Below, one piece after another: positions 51,185 through 59,523 of a DNA stretch of 64,000 nt (positions are counted from its first letter, which is position 1; every line of letters begins with the position of its first letter). Source of the stretch: Mucilaginibacter aquatilis (GTDB taxonomy: Bacteria; Bacteroidota; Bacteroidia; Sphingobacteriales; Sphingobacteriaceae); contig NZ_WQLA01000001.1 of the NCBI RefSeq assembly GCF_009755275.1, positions 1-64,000 of the forward strand, given 5' to 3'. Below the pieces are notes generated by a model. It saw nothing but the letters and a program-made list of their open reading frames with translations. It made no database searches and was not told where the DNA came from. Both the position numbers and the translations under genes were made by a program.

Positions 51185-53863
51185 TTAAAAATTAAAAGAA
51201 ACCTTCATTGTAGCCATGCGCCCCGGTAGTGTATACACGCTGTTTACATAGTTGTTTGCAGTAAGTAAGGGCGAGCTGTAGGTTTTGGTATCAAATATAT
51301 TCAGAATATTCAATTCTATATCGCTTTTAAATTTATTGACCTTAAAACGTGCCGAAAAATCGGCAAATGAATAATTAAGGTTTGAACCTATTGCTTGTGA
51401 TGTAAAATAATGATCGCCAGAGAGTTTTAAAAACAGGTTAGAAGTAGGATTGTAGTTAAAAGCACCCTGATGCTGCAGCTGTGTAACATTTGTGCTACCA
51501 GCCCCTGCTACCGATGAACGGCTTAATGTGCGTACCGCATTAATCTTGTAGCTAACGTTTATTCTATTACTTATTTTGGTCTCCACACTGCTGTTTATAC
51601 TGTTTGCAATTGTATTGTACGGCAAAAGCAATCCGTTTAAAAACTGATTCAGCTTGTTATTTTGCCAAGTGTAACCTCCAGCAAAAGTGGTATGCAATGG
51701 ATACACGTATTTACTAACGTTACCCGACAGGGTAAACATATCCATATCATTTGCATAGGGCAATACAATTTGCCGTTGAAAAGTGCTTGTTATCTGACTT
51801 GAAGTAATATTATTGAGATTTACATGACTGTACATCGCATTCACTCCCCAAAAAAACATTTTGATAGCTTTACGGTAAGTATAGCCTAAAATGGCGGTTT
51901 GCGTTTTACGCTCGCTTAAGTCGGCACTGTTTGCTTGCAGCGTGCGGTAATTAAGTAAAATATCACCACGATAGGCTTGGGTTATATCGCCTATATCATT
52001 ACGATAATTATAAGCTGCACTAACATACTGCTCTGCTGATGTATTATACCTAACCGATACATGCGGATCAAAATATAGCCTGGTAAGCCTTTGGTCAACC
52101 GCATACTTAGCTTCAGAAAAATTTATGTTTTGCAAACTAACGGGCAACCGCATGTTAAGCTTAAACTTTTCGCCTGGCATGTCAATGGCCGCTTCACCAT
52201 AAACCTTCGATTTAAACCAGTCAAGATTATTTGTTGCCGTGTTGCTGGCTTGTGCCACATCTCCATCTGTTTGTACAACTGATAATGCCGACTCCAATTG
52301 TTGCGACTGCAAACTAAACCCGGCCTTGTACGACTGTGTGAACGTATTGCCCGATCTTTTTAAAGAAACATAGTTATTAGTGAAAAAGGTTGGGATATTT
52401 ACAGTTTGCACCAATTGTGTATACGGCTCATTGTTATTAAAAATATCCTGGTTGATGCCGGGTTCTAATATCCTACGCTCAGGGTTCGACAGTCTGTTGA
52501 TGTATGAATATCCCTCGTAAACATTACCCCCGTTGCCCGTTTTCATGATGTTGAACTCATTTGACAAGTCGAACTTACGGTTGGCTAAATTTTGCAAAGA
52601 GCCTGGAGTGCCAGTTGCATTTAAGCCCGAGTATGAGGCATTATGTTCATAATCGGCAATTAAATTATTGTTTAAGTAGTACTGGCTTTTATTGATGTTA
52701 AGTGTGGTTTGTGCCCGTAACAGGTCTGGTCTGCGCCGGTTGTCCTGCAATTCAGTAAATCTTATAGTATCGTTTGGAAGATATGTTTCCCTCACCTTGG
52801 AGTACTGCTGTAACTGCCGGTCATGCAGATAAGATAGGTTTGCTTTGAGCTGCACATCTTTTTTTATGTTTACCAGATTATTTAAGTTCACCAAACCTGA
52901 TCTGTTAAACAAATACCTATTGGTAGGCAAATTAGGATTACCCGCAGCACCAAGACTTAGCAGGTTATCAGGCTTGTTGTTATCAAGCCTGCTTAAATAA
53001 GCAGATAAATTGTGCGATATCAGATCATTCTGCACTTCAATGCCTACGTTATTACCTTTTACATAATTAATGGCCTTATATTTATCCTTAAACATCATGG
53101 CATTGATGTTTCCATCATATTTGCCGGGTAACCCACCTCCCATGTTGCCCTGCCCTACCATTTGCATTTTAGCATCGCTTTTTATGGTCAAATTCATGGC
53201 CACGTCATCACTCACTACCTTGTCTTTCAGTGCTTTTATGGGCTGGTGGTTTTCCATAATTTGCACCTTGTCAACCACTCCATTAGGTATAGTTTTTGTT
53301 GCAATATTATACTTGTCATCAAGCAGGTTATCGCCCCCAATGTAAAGACTTGATATGGCCTTGCCATTGTATTTGATTTTACCATTATCATCCATCTCTA
53401 CACCAGGCAAGCGTTTGATTACGTCACCTATTACCCTGTCTTGCGGCGAGGTAAAGTCAGCGGCACTATAATTCAAAGTGTCGCCACGTGCGGTAATACG
53501 TGGCCGCTTATTTTTTACTGTGACGGCCTCAAGTGCATTATTGGTTGATGACAGTTTAAAGTTATACGAGGCCGTAACATTTGTAATAACCTTACTTTGC
53601 TTTTTATAACCTACAGAGCTTATTTCAACCTTTAAACTGCTTTTGTCTGCATCGGCAGGTACCGCAAGGCTGTAGTTTCCTTTGTTATCACTAGTAGAAA
53701 ACGCAATAATAAGGTTGCTGCCGGTGGTTAGTTTAGCGTTGGCATAAGGCACCGCCTTACCCAGGCTGTCAGTAATTGTACCTTTAATGGTTTGAGCATA
53801 ACCCATTTGAGTTAAAAACAAGATACAAATACAGCTTACTGCAATTGCAATAGCCCTTATCAT
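51185..53863 (-). CDS. TonB-dependent outer-membrane receptor-like protein
   Basis: An 892-residue outer-membrane protein with a signal peptide (MIRAIAIAVSCICILFLTQMGYAQ), an N-terminal carboxypeptidase-regulatory-like beta-sandwich (about 26-105; GTITDSLGKAVPYANAKLTT), a plug (about 125-225; VIGDVIKRLPGVEMDDNGKIKYNGKAISSLYIGGDNLLDDKY) and a long barrel to the C-terminus. This is the outer membrane beta-barrel family often paired with GLPGLI proteins, and the two genes overlap by 4 bases. The ligand is unknown; peptide or metal uptake has been suggested for such pairs. No SusD partner is present. Confidence 0.88.
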   Translation of the reverse strand: MIRAIAIAVSCICILFLTQMGYAQTIKGTITDSLGKAVPYANAKLTTGSNLIIAFSTSDNKGNYSLAVPADADKSSLKVEISSVGYKKQSKVITNVTASYNFKLSSTNNALEAVTVKNKRPRITARGDTLNYSAADFTSPQDRVIGDVIKRLPGVEMDDNGKIKYNGKAISSLYIGGDNLLDDKYNIATKTIPNGVVDKVQIMENHQPIKALKDKVVSDDVAMNLTIKSDAKMQMVGQGNMGGGLPGKYDGNINAMMFKDKYKAINYVKGNNVGIEVQNDLISHNLSAYLSRLDNNKPDNLLSLGAAGNPNLPTNRYLFNRSGLVNLNNLVNIKKDVQLKANLSYLHDRQLQQYSKVRETYLPNDTIRFTELQDNRRRPDLLRAQTTLNINKSQYYLNNNLIADYEHNASYSGLNATGTPGSLQNLANRKFDLSNEFNIMKTGNGGNVYEGYSYINRLSNPERRILEPGINQDIFNNNEPYTQLVQTVNIPTFFTNNYVSLKRSGNTFTQSYKAGFSLQSQQLESALSVVQTDGDVAQASNTATNNLDWFKSKVYGEAAIDMPGEKFKLNMRLPVSLQNINFSEAKYAVDQRLTRLYFDPHVSVRYNTSAEQYVSAAYNYRNDIGDITQAYRGDILLNYRTLQANSADLSERKTQTAILGYTYRKAIKMFFWGVNAMYSHVNLNNITSSQITSTFQRQIVLPYANDMDMFTLSGNVSKYVYPLHTTFAGGYTWQNNKLNQFLNGLLLPYNTIANSINSSVETKISNRINVSYKINAVRTLSRSSVAGAGSTNVTQLQHQGAFNYNPTSNLFLKLSGDHYFTSQAIGSNLNYSFADFSARFKVNKFKSDIELNILNIFDTKTYSSPLLTANNYVNSVYTLPGRMATMKVSFNF

Positions 53864-54831
53864 TTTTTATTGCCATTTTCAGGTAGCTCAATAGGATTAT
53901 TTGTAACGTTTATTTTTGCATCGTCGTTACGCTGTACGTTAACGCTTTTTATACCAGATGCAGAGTTAGTACCACCGCTGAATGTAAAACTACGGTTGCC
54001 AGGCATGGCTGCCAGCTGCGATTGAAAAAATGCTTCCGGATCTTTACGCATAACTTCCTTTAACTCGTTGAGTTCTTTAGGAGTGGTTTTTATTGCGTTA
54101 GCAGGTAAGGCAATTACATTGGGGGCCTGATTTCTATCATCAGCGCCGCCAAATATGATAGTGCGTGCTGATGTGGCAGATGATGCAATTGGGTTTGTCT
54201 CCTTTTTCGCTTTAGGATCAACCTTTTCAAGTCCGTCAAACTTAAATTCAACTTCTTTCTTCGCGTCGTAGGCTTCTACAATCAAACCGGGTAAACCATT
54301 CAACTTCCACGGACCAACTCGGTATGGTAAATCAGCACAAAACCAAGCGGTATAGTCGCGTCCTTTGAAGTGTGTAGCTGCCTTTTGACATTGCAAACCG
54401 TTTATGGTAGCAGTGTCGGCAGATATTTTCCAAACTGGTGCTGGCAGTGCTTCTTCAATTACATAGTTGTTCACCAGCCTCTCTCTGCTGTAAAATTTAT
54501 TGGCATTAGGGTATTGGTAGTAATCGATGTTTGGACCAAGAGGACTTCCCCCACTGCGTACATTAATGTTTGCAGAACCTGTGTTTACTTGTTCCATTAC
54601 CATTTTACGCATTTGTTCCTCGCGCAATTTGCGATCATAACTTTTGTAAACACTTGCATTACGTCCGGCAAGCAGCATCATATTTTCTACAAGCGGCTTA
54701 TCGCGGTTAAGCGTATCACGCACGTGAGTAAATTTGTAATGTACAATAATTTGGGCGGTGTCAGCTTTTTGAGCTTTGGCTGTGAATGCTGTTACAGCCA
54801 AAATAATTGCTAAGTAAGGTTTGAGCTTCAT
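53860..54831 (-). CDS. GLPGLI-family protein
   Basis: A 323-residue secreted protein with a signal peptide (MKLKPYLAIILAVTAFTAKA). The family name motif is seen as WKLNGLPGLIVEAYD, preceded by CQKAATHFKGRDYTAWFCADLPYRVGP. The N-terminal part (AQIIVHYKFTHVRDTLNRD) also fits. Its function is unknown, but members are almost always next to TonB-dependent barrels, as here (ATGA overlap). The operon promoter has tandem palindromes, pointing to a dedicated repressor. Confidence 0.9.
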   Translation of the reverse strand: MKLKPYLAIILAVTAFTAKAQKADTAQIIVHYKFTHVRDTLNRDKPLVENMMLLAGRNASVYKSYDRKLREEQMRKMVMEQVNTGSANINVRSGGSPLGPNIDYYQYPNANKFYSRERLVNNYVIEEALPAPVWKISADTATINGLQCQKAATHFKGRDYTAWFCADLPYRVGPWKLNGLPGLIVEAYDAKKEVEFKFDGLEKVDPKAKKETNPIASSATSARTIIFGGADDRNQAPNVIALPANAIKTTPKELNELKEVMRKDPEAFFQSQLAAMPGNRSFTFSGGTNSASGIKSVNVQRNDDAKINVTNNPIELPENGNKK

Positions 54832-54899
54832 GATGTTTAAATTTTGTAATTAGAGTGATGATTTACTTAGTCGCGGGTCAGTAGCGCAACATTACTTCA

Positions 54900-54907
54900 C
54901 AAATATA
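54900..54907 (-). promoter_or_regulatory. -7 element for the GLPGLI-TonB operon
   Basis: TATATTTG on the minus strand, exact match, 68 bases before the GLPGLI ATG. Confidence 0.55.
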
Positions 54908-54941
54908 ACTAAGAGATTAGTTAAAAACTAAACATTTAGTT
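54907..54941. promoter_or_regulatory. tandem palindromic operators at the GLPGLI-TonB promoter
   Basis: AACTAA-GAGA-TTAGTT (54907-54922) and AACTAA-ACAT-TTAGTT (54926-54941): two perfect 6+4+6 palindromes with identical arms, 19 bases apart centre to centre, covering the region directly upstream of the -7 box. Style resembles sites of BlaI/CopY-type repressors, often linked to GLPGLI/TonB genes, but no such gene is in the window. Confidence 0.65.
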
Positions 54942-55048
54942 GTTTTAACAAAATTTAACAATATTCGACCCTTTCCGACGCTAGTTGTAAGAGGGAATCC
55001 AAACGGGCCCTTTCTTTTAGTAGTAACAAAAAGTAAATAGAACCAAAA

Positions 55049-55501
55049 CTATCCTATCAACCTTTCATCAAAAGTAAAATTCTTTTGATCAACAATTTTT
55101 ATATGCCTCGCTTTAGGATGTAATGGGTTGATAAGATAATTGAACTCTTCTTTAACAATGGCTGAAGGAACTTTTAAAAGAAGGTGTTTATTTGTTTTCA
55201 GGAATGCATCGCCCAATGATTTAAGTGACGATGGTTCAGGATAATCCTGCCAGTTTCTAGGCAGCGCATCCATATCTAAAACCTCTGTATCATCAGGCAC
55301 GTCTAACGTTATCTGACAGAAATTATCGGGTATTAAAGTTGGTGGCAGATGCACTAAAACTTCCAAAACGGCAAGGGAGCGTGACGAGGCCGTATAAACC
55401 ATTGCACGGCCTATGTTATTCCAACGTCCTCCGTACAGGCGGGCACCTGTACCGCTTAAATCATCAATGTAAGTACATTTTGATATTCGATAAAGCAACA
55501 T
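55049..55501 (-). CDS. RES-domain toxin
   Basis: A 150-residue toxin of the RES family, whose studied members (ParT, MbcT) attack cellular NAD or modify a metabolic enzyme. The fold's arginine-tyrosine-glutamate set is seen as YRIS (Arg5), GGRWN (24-28), VYTASSRSLAVLEVLVH (Tyr36, Glu47). It is full length. The start lies 2 bases after the stop of the Xre/DUF2384 antitoxin gene, in the usual antitoxin-first order, so the two form one operon. Confidence 0.92.
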   Translation of the reverse strand: MLLYRISKCTYIDDLSGTGARLYGGRWNNIGRAMVYTASSRSLAVLEVLVHLPPTLIPDNFCQITLDVPDDTEVLDMDALPRNWQDYPEPSSLKSLGDAFLKTNKHLLLKVPSAIVKEEFNYLINPLHPKARHIKIVDQKNFTFDERLIG

Positions 55502-55503
55502 GG

Positions 55504-55998
55504 CTATGCAAAAACACCATGCTCAATACGCCCTAACTCGCGCAAAACCAAATCAAAGCCTATAGAAGTGTCAAGAAGTGATACCGGTGCTTCGCCTTTA
55601 AATACGTGGCTGGGAGTTTTCATCCAACGTTTAAATTTATCCATAGAGCCAAAAACTTCCTGCCCTCGTGTGTACAGGCGTGCAAGCTCAACAGCCTTTT
55701 CGGCATACTCGGTTTTTACAACAGTATCATCATCATAACGCTGTAATGTGCGCTCGTTAATGTGCATAATACCGGCAAGCTCCTGTAGCGTTAAGGAAAT
55801 TTTTTGTGCCAGCGTAGTTAAAACCTTTTTTGGCAACCCTTGGCGGGCTAAACGCAAAACATCAAAATCAGAAGATGCTTTACCCGGATTAACGCCGGTA
55901 AGCAAACTATAAAATGAGGTTACACTATCAGTGGTTATATAAGCAGCCATTGGTTCATGAACCTCATTTTTATCAATATGTTTTTTACTATACGACAT
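55504..55998 (-). CDS. Xre/MbcA/ParS-family antitoxin (DUF2384)
   Basis: A 164-residue antitoxin. The N-terminal half has a Cro-like helix-turn-helix (LRLARQGLPKKVLTTLAQKISLTLQELAGIMHINERTLQRYDDD), and the C-terminal half is the DUF2384 toxin-binding part (EKAVELARLYTRGQEVFGSMDKFKRWMKTPSHVFKGEAPVSLLDTSIGFDLVLRELGRIEHGVFA). The partner RES toxin follows after 2 bases. An inverted repeat spanning its own promoter and start codon indicates autorepression by the complex. Confidence 0.92.
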   Translation of the reverse strand: MSYSKKHIDKNEVHEPMAAYITTDSVTSFYSLLTGVNPGKASSDFDVLRLARQGLPKKVLTTLAQKISLTLQELAGIMHINERTLQRYDDDTVVKTEYAEKAVELARLYTRGQEVFGSMDKFKRWMKTPSHVFKGEAPVSLLDTSIGFDLVLRELGRIEHGVFA

Positions 55999-56027
55999 TT
56001 ATCCAAATATAAAACACATTTGTCGTA
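55991..56027. promoter_or_regulatory. inverted repeat around the toxin-antitoxin promoter
   Basis: TACGACA (55991-55997, overlapping the antitoxin start codon) and TGTCGTA (56021-56027) are perfect 7-base arms 23 bases apart, with a -7 box (TATATTTG, minus strand, 56004-56011) between them. Candidate operator for autoregulation. Confidence 0.6.
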
Positions 56028-56035
56028 TTAGCAAA

Positions 56036-57322
56036 TTATTCTGCAACTATTAAAAAGTAGTTTTTCTTACCCTTTTGCACTACCAAAAACTTATCGTTTA
56101 TCAAGTTCTCAATGGTATACAATGCATCGGGTGCTGCAATTTTTGCCTTATTTATAGCGGCTCCCCCACCCTGTATCATCTTTTTAGCTTCACCTTTTGA
56201 TGGGAACACACTGGTTTGCACGGCCAGTAAATCCTGAACATTAATACCTTCCTGTAAGTAGGTTTTGTTGATAGTGTAATTAGGCACACCTTCAAAAATA
56301 CCCTTAATTTCGGCGTCGGTAAGTTCATTTAAAAACTCTATTCCGGTATTGCCAAACAAAAACTCTGATGACTGGATGGCTTTATTGTAAGCCGCTTCGC
56401 CATGCACACGAGTGGTAATATCTTTGGCTAAAGCTTTTTGCAAAGCCCGCTGATGAGGCGCAGCTTCATGCTCAGCTTCTAAAGCTTCAATGGTTTGCCT
56501 ATCTAAAAGCGTAAATATGCGGATGAATTTTTTCACGTCATCGTCGCTGGCATTTAGCCAAAACTGGTAAAACTGATAAGGCGATGTACGCTCCGGATCA
56601 AGCCACACAGCTCCGCTTTCAGTTTTGCCAAACTTAGTTCCGTCAGCCTTTTTAATTAGCTGGGTGGTAAGCGCAAAGCCTTCACCGCCTTCCATACGGC
56701 GTATAAGTTCGGTGCCGGTTACAATGTTACCCCACTGATCGCTGCCGCCCATTTGTATAGCACAGTTTTCATGTTTCCACAAGTAGTAAAAATCGTAGCC
56801 TTGGAGTAACTGGTAGCTGAATTCGGTAAATGACATGCCGGTATCGCCGGTTAAACGGTTTTTAACCGAATCTTTGGCCATCATGTAGTTAACGGTAATA
56901 TGCTTACCCACATCACGTATAAAGCCTAAAAATGAAAACTCCTTAAACCAATCATAATTATTAACCATGCGGGCTCCGTTGGCAGCATCGGCACCAAAGT
57001 CTAAAAACTTTTCCAACTGCTTTTTAATGCCATCAAGATTACGCTGCAGCGCATCCTCAGACAATAAATTACGTTCCTGCGATTTATGCGAAGGATCGCC
57101 CACCATACCGGTGGCACCACCCACAAGGGCGTAAGGCTTGTGACCAGCCTGTTGAAAATGAATGAGGGTCATGATTTGCGTTAAATGACCTACATGTAAT
57201 GAATCGGCCGTTGGATCGAAGCCGATATAGCCAGATGCCATACCTTTATTCAGTAAATCTTCGGTTCCGGGCATAATATCATGTAACATGCCCCGCCAGC
57301 GTAATTCTTCAACAAAACTCAT
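56036..57322 (-). CDS. tyrS: tyrosyl-tRNA synthetase
   Basis: A 428-residue class I synthetase charging tRNA-Tyr. The ATP motif is HVGH ([13 protein letters not shown]), the second signature is KFGKT in [16 protein letters not shown], and the tyrosine pocket includes [25 protein letters not shown]. An S4-like RNA-binding domain is at the C-terminus ([24 protein letters not shown]). Standard length. The toxin-antitoxin pair lies just downstream on the same strand, 37 bases apart. Confidence 0.96.
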   Translation of the reverse strand: MSFVEELRWRGMLHDIMPGTEDLLNKGMASGYIGFDPTADSLHVGHLTQIMTLIHFQQAGHKPYALVGGATGMVGDPSHKSQERNLLSEDALQRNLDGIKKQLEKFLDFGADAANGARMVNNYDWFKEFSFLGFIRDVGKHITVNYMMAKDSVKNRLTGDTGMSFTEFSYQLLQGYDFYYLWKHENCAIQMGGSDQWGNIVTGTELIRRMEGGEGFALTTQLIKKADGTKFGKTESGAVWLDPERTSPYQFYQFWLNASDDDVKKFIRIFTLLDRQTIEALEAEHEAAPHQRALQKALAKDITTRVHGEAAYNKAIQSSEFLFGNTGIEFLNELTDAEIKGIFEGVPNYTINKTYLQEGINVQDLLAVQTSVFPSKGEAKKMIQGGGAAINKAKIAAPDALYTIENLINDKFLVVQKGKKNYFLIVAE

Positions 57323-57346
57323 TTCAGTACAATTATTTTAAGTGAG

Positions 57347-57354
57347 CAAATATA
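57347..57354 (-). promoter_or_regulatory. -7 element for tyrS
   Basis: TATATTTG on the minus strand, exact match, 24 bases before the tyrS ATG. Confidence 0.55.
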
Positions 57355-57463
57355 AAATAATACCTGTAAAAGAAACCATTTACAACAGTTGCAGTCATAC
57401 CGTGGCCTCCAATTTGAAACACACTTAACTTTACCGTGTTCATTTACCAAATAACTATCTACC

Positions 57464-58291
57464 ATGTTATACACCGTAATTAATGATCAGTTTATCCCGG
57501 CGCATGAGGCTCAATTACATGTAAGCGACCTGGCCGTAAACCGCGGCTATGCCATATTTGATTTTTTCAAAACGCAAAATGGTAAGCCGGTTTTTATTGA
57601 GGATCACCTTGATCGCTTTTACCAGTCGGCCCGGTTCATGCACCTGGATATAAACCACACGCGTGATGAGCTTAAGGCTTTGTTACGGGAGTTAATGGAT
57701 AAAAATAACCTACCTTACTCGGGTATACGTATTACTTTAACCGGCGGATATGCAGATGACGGCTATACCCTTGCAAAGAGCAATATGATTATTACGCAGC
57801 AAGCTATTAAGGTTAAACCTTTAAATATTGAAGGCATAAAGCTTGCTACCTATTCACACCAGCGTCAGTTTGCTCAGGCTAAAACTATTGACTACCAAAT
57901 GGCCATATGGCTGCAGCCCTATATGCGCGAACAAGGTGCAGACGATTTATTATATCATCACAACAACATAGTGCGCGAGTGCCCGCGCGCTAATTTTTTT
58001 ATTGTAACTCAAAACAACGAAATACTTACAACAGCAACAGACGTTTTGAAAGGAATTATCCGCAAACAAGTTCTTAGTCTTGCTAACACAGGTTTCACTA
58101 TTAAGGAGCAGGATATTTCTTTAGATGACGTACTCAATTGCAAAGAAGCCTTTATAACCAGTACAACCAAAAACATTTTATCGGTAACTCAAATAAACGG
58201 ACGTTTGATAGGCAACGGCAATGCAGGTAAAATAACTACCGCACTATCAAAACAACTTGCGGTAGTAATAGCACACAACACAGGCTGGTAG
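57464..58291 (+). CDS. class IV aminotransferase (D-amino-acid/branched-chain type)
   Basis: A 275-residue fold-type IV PLP enzyme. The PLP lysine is Lys140 (AQAKTIDYQMAI) and the cofactor glutamate Glu172 (VRECPRANFFIV); the substrate side includes NRGYAIFDFFKTQNG. Members make or use D-amino acids, branched-chain amino acids or aminodeoxychorismate; the short length and sequence sit near D-amino-acid aminotransferases but a firm choice cannot be made. It is divergent from tyrS and stands alone. Confidence 0.82.
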   Translation: MLYTVINDQFIPAHEAQLHVSDLAVNRGYAIFDFFKTQNGKPVFIEDHLDRFYQSARFMHLDINHTRDELKALLRELMDKNNLPYSGIRITLTGGYADDGYTLAKSNMIITQQAIKVKPLNIEGIKLATYSHQRQFAQAKTIDYQMAIWLQPYMREQGADDLLYHHNNIVRECPRANFFIVTQNNEILTTATDVLKGIIRKQVLSLANTGFTIKEQDISLDDVLNCKEAFITSTTKNILSVTQINGRLIGNGNAGKITTALSKQLAVVIAHNTGW

Positions 58292-58369
58292 CTTTATTTC
58301 ACGTATTATAGCGCTTTAAGGTCAAACCAAATGTGCTTATAAGAGTTATATGTGCAAAATCACTATCAT

Positions 58370-58558
58370 ATGAACAGTTTCTTCAAAGCATTAATAGCCG
58401 GTTGGGGCGCAAAAAAATTAGGTGGCGGATGTTTATCAACCGTTGTAATATTTATTGTAATATACACCTTACTTGGTAAATGTGATAACCGTGCCGATGC
58501 CGCCATCAAATATAAAAAGCCGGCTCACGTTGTTACGCAATATCAACACAGACGTTAA
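58370..58558 (+). CDS. small single-helix membrane protein
   Basis: A 62-residue protein from the ATG at 58370. After an amphipathic start (MNSFFKALIAGWGAKKLGGGC) comes one membrane helix (LSTVVIFIVIYTLLGKC), then a short basic tail (IKYKKPAHVVTQYQHRR). It is not recognised. Short alanine/glycine openings of this kind are seen in small proteins with one membrane span. It lies 78 bases after the aminotransferase gene. Confidence 0.55.
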   Translation: MNSFFKALIAGWGAKKLGGGCLSTVVIFIVIYTLLGKCDNRADAAIKYKKPAHVVTQYQHRR

Positions 58559-58630
58559 AAGGCATTTAATCTAAGCGACAAAAATTTCGGTGTATGCAAA
58601 ATTTGGTGTATTTTGCAATACGCTCTGCAT

Positions 58631-59311
58631 ATGAACTTTTTGTCGCATTTTTATTTTGACCGCAACAACGCCAACTGTTACCATGTACTGGGCACAGTGC
58701 TGCCAGACTTGCTCAAAAATGCTGATAAATCAGCAATGCTACATCCCCAGAAGCACTCCTATCCAAATGCGCCAACACGTTACCTGTACGATGGCTGGAT
58801 GAAACATTTAGAGGTTGACAGGCATTTTCATAATTCGGATTTTTTCAAACATCATTCGCACCAGTTAAAACTACACCTCCGACCGGCCATCACGGGATCG
58901 CCCGTTAAACCGTTTTTTTTAGGGCACATTGCCCTTGAGCTCATCCTCGACAATCTCCTCCTCACCACTCAGCAAATTTCGGCCAGTAACTTTTATGATC
59001 ATTTGCAAAACTGCGATGATAATGTAATCAGAGAGTTTTTGGTGATAAGCGGTTTTAAAAACCCTGAAGTATTTATTCAATTCTTTCAGAGGTTTAAAAC
59101 TGATAGATATCTTCACACTTACGCTCAAACCGAAAAAGTTGCGTATGCACTTAAACGCATTTGCATGCGCATTTGGAACAATCCGTTTTTACCAGAGCAG
59201 GAAGAAGCCATAAACCAGGTTATTATCAATTATCGCGAGTTACTATTACCTGAATTTTTATCGGTATTTGATGAAATAGATACCTTGATTAAAGATTCTG
59301 GTTCACAGTAA
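58631..59311 (+). CDS. AcpH-like (ACP phosphodiesterase family) protein
   Basis: A 226-residue protein starting at the ATG at 58631 with MNFLSHFYFDRNNANCYHVLGTVLPDLLKN, the N-terminal pattern of the ACP phosphodiesterase/AcpH family (HD-like metal enzymes that remove the phosphopantetheine arm from acyl carrier protein). Histidine/aspartate positions typical of the family appear in HLEVDRHFHNSDFFKHH and FFLGHIALELILDNLLL. The relation is distant and the activity here unproven; it may act on another phosphodiester. Confidence 0.6.
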   Translation: MNFLSHFYFDRNNANCYHVLGTVLPDLLKNADKSAMLHPQKHSYPNAPTRYLYDGWMKHLEVDRHFHNSDFFKHHSHQLKLHLRPAITGSPVKPFFLGHIALELILDNLLLTTQQISASNFYDHLQNCDDNVIREFLVISGFKNPEVFIQFFQRFKTDRYLHTYAQTEKVAYALKRICMRIWNNPFLPEQEEAINQVIINYRELLLPEFLSVFDEIDTLIKDSGSQ

Positions 59312-59476
59312 ACACAACTTTTAAACTATCAGGCCTGTCTTAATAAGGCTTCTCCTCATCATCATACTACCAACGCCTTGTTTGTGATATAATAAAACCA
59401 CTATTAATGTGGAAATAAAAAACACATTTAGTTCAATATCAGCATATTTTATTTTTTTATAAAAGAAAAATATATC

Positions 59477-59504
59477 TACCTTTGCAATCCCAATTGATTT
59501 GGGA
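59477..59504 (+). promoter_or_regulatory. -7 element and leader hairpin before rpsA
   Basis: TACCTTTG (59477-59484) matches the -7 consensus; directly after it TCCCAA-TTGAT-TTGGGA (59488-59504) forms a hairpin near the mRNA 5-prime end. AAGGAG at 59506-59511 is a possible ribosome site 12 bases before the ATG, rare in this window. S1 autoregulates in other bacteria, so the hairpin is a candidate control element. Confidence 0.5.
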
Positions 59505-59523
59505 AAAGGAGACAATTTATTTA

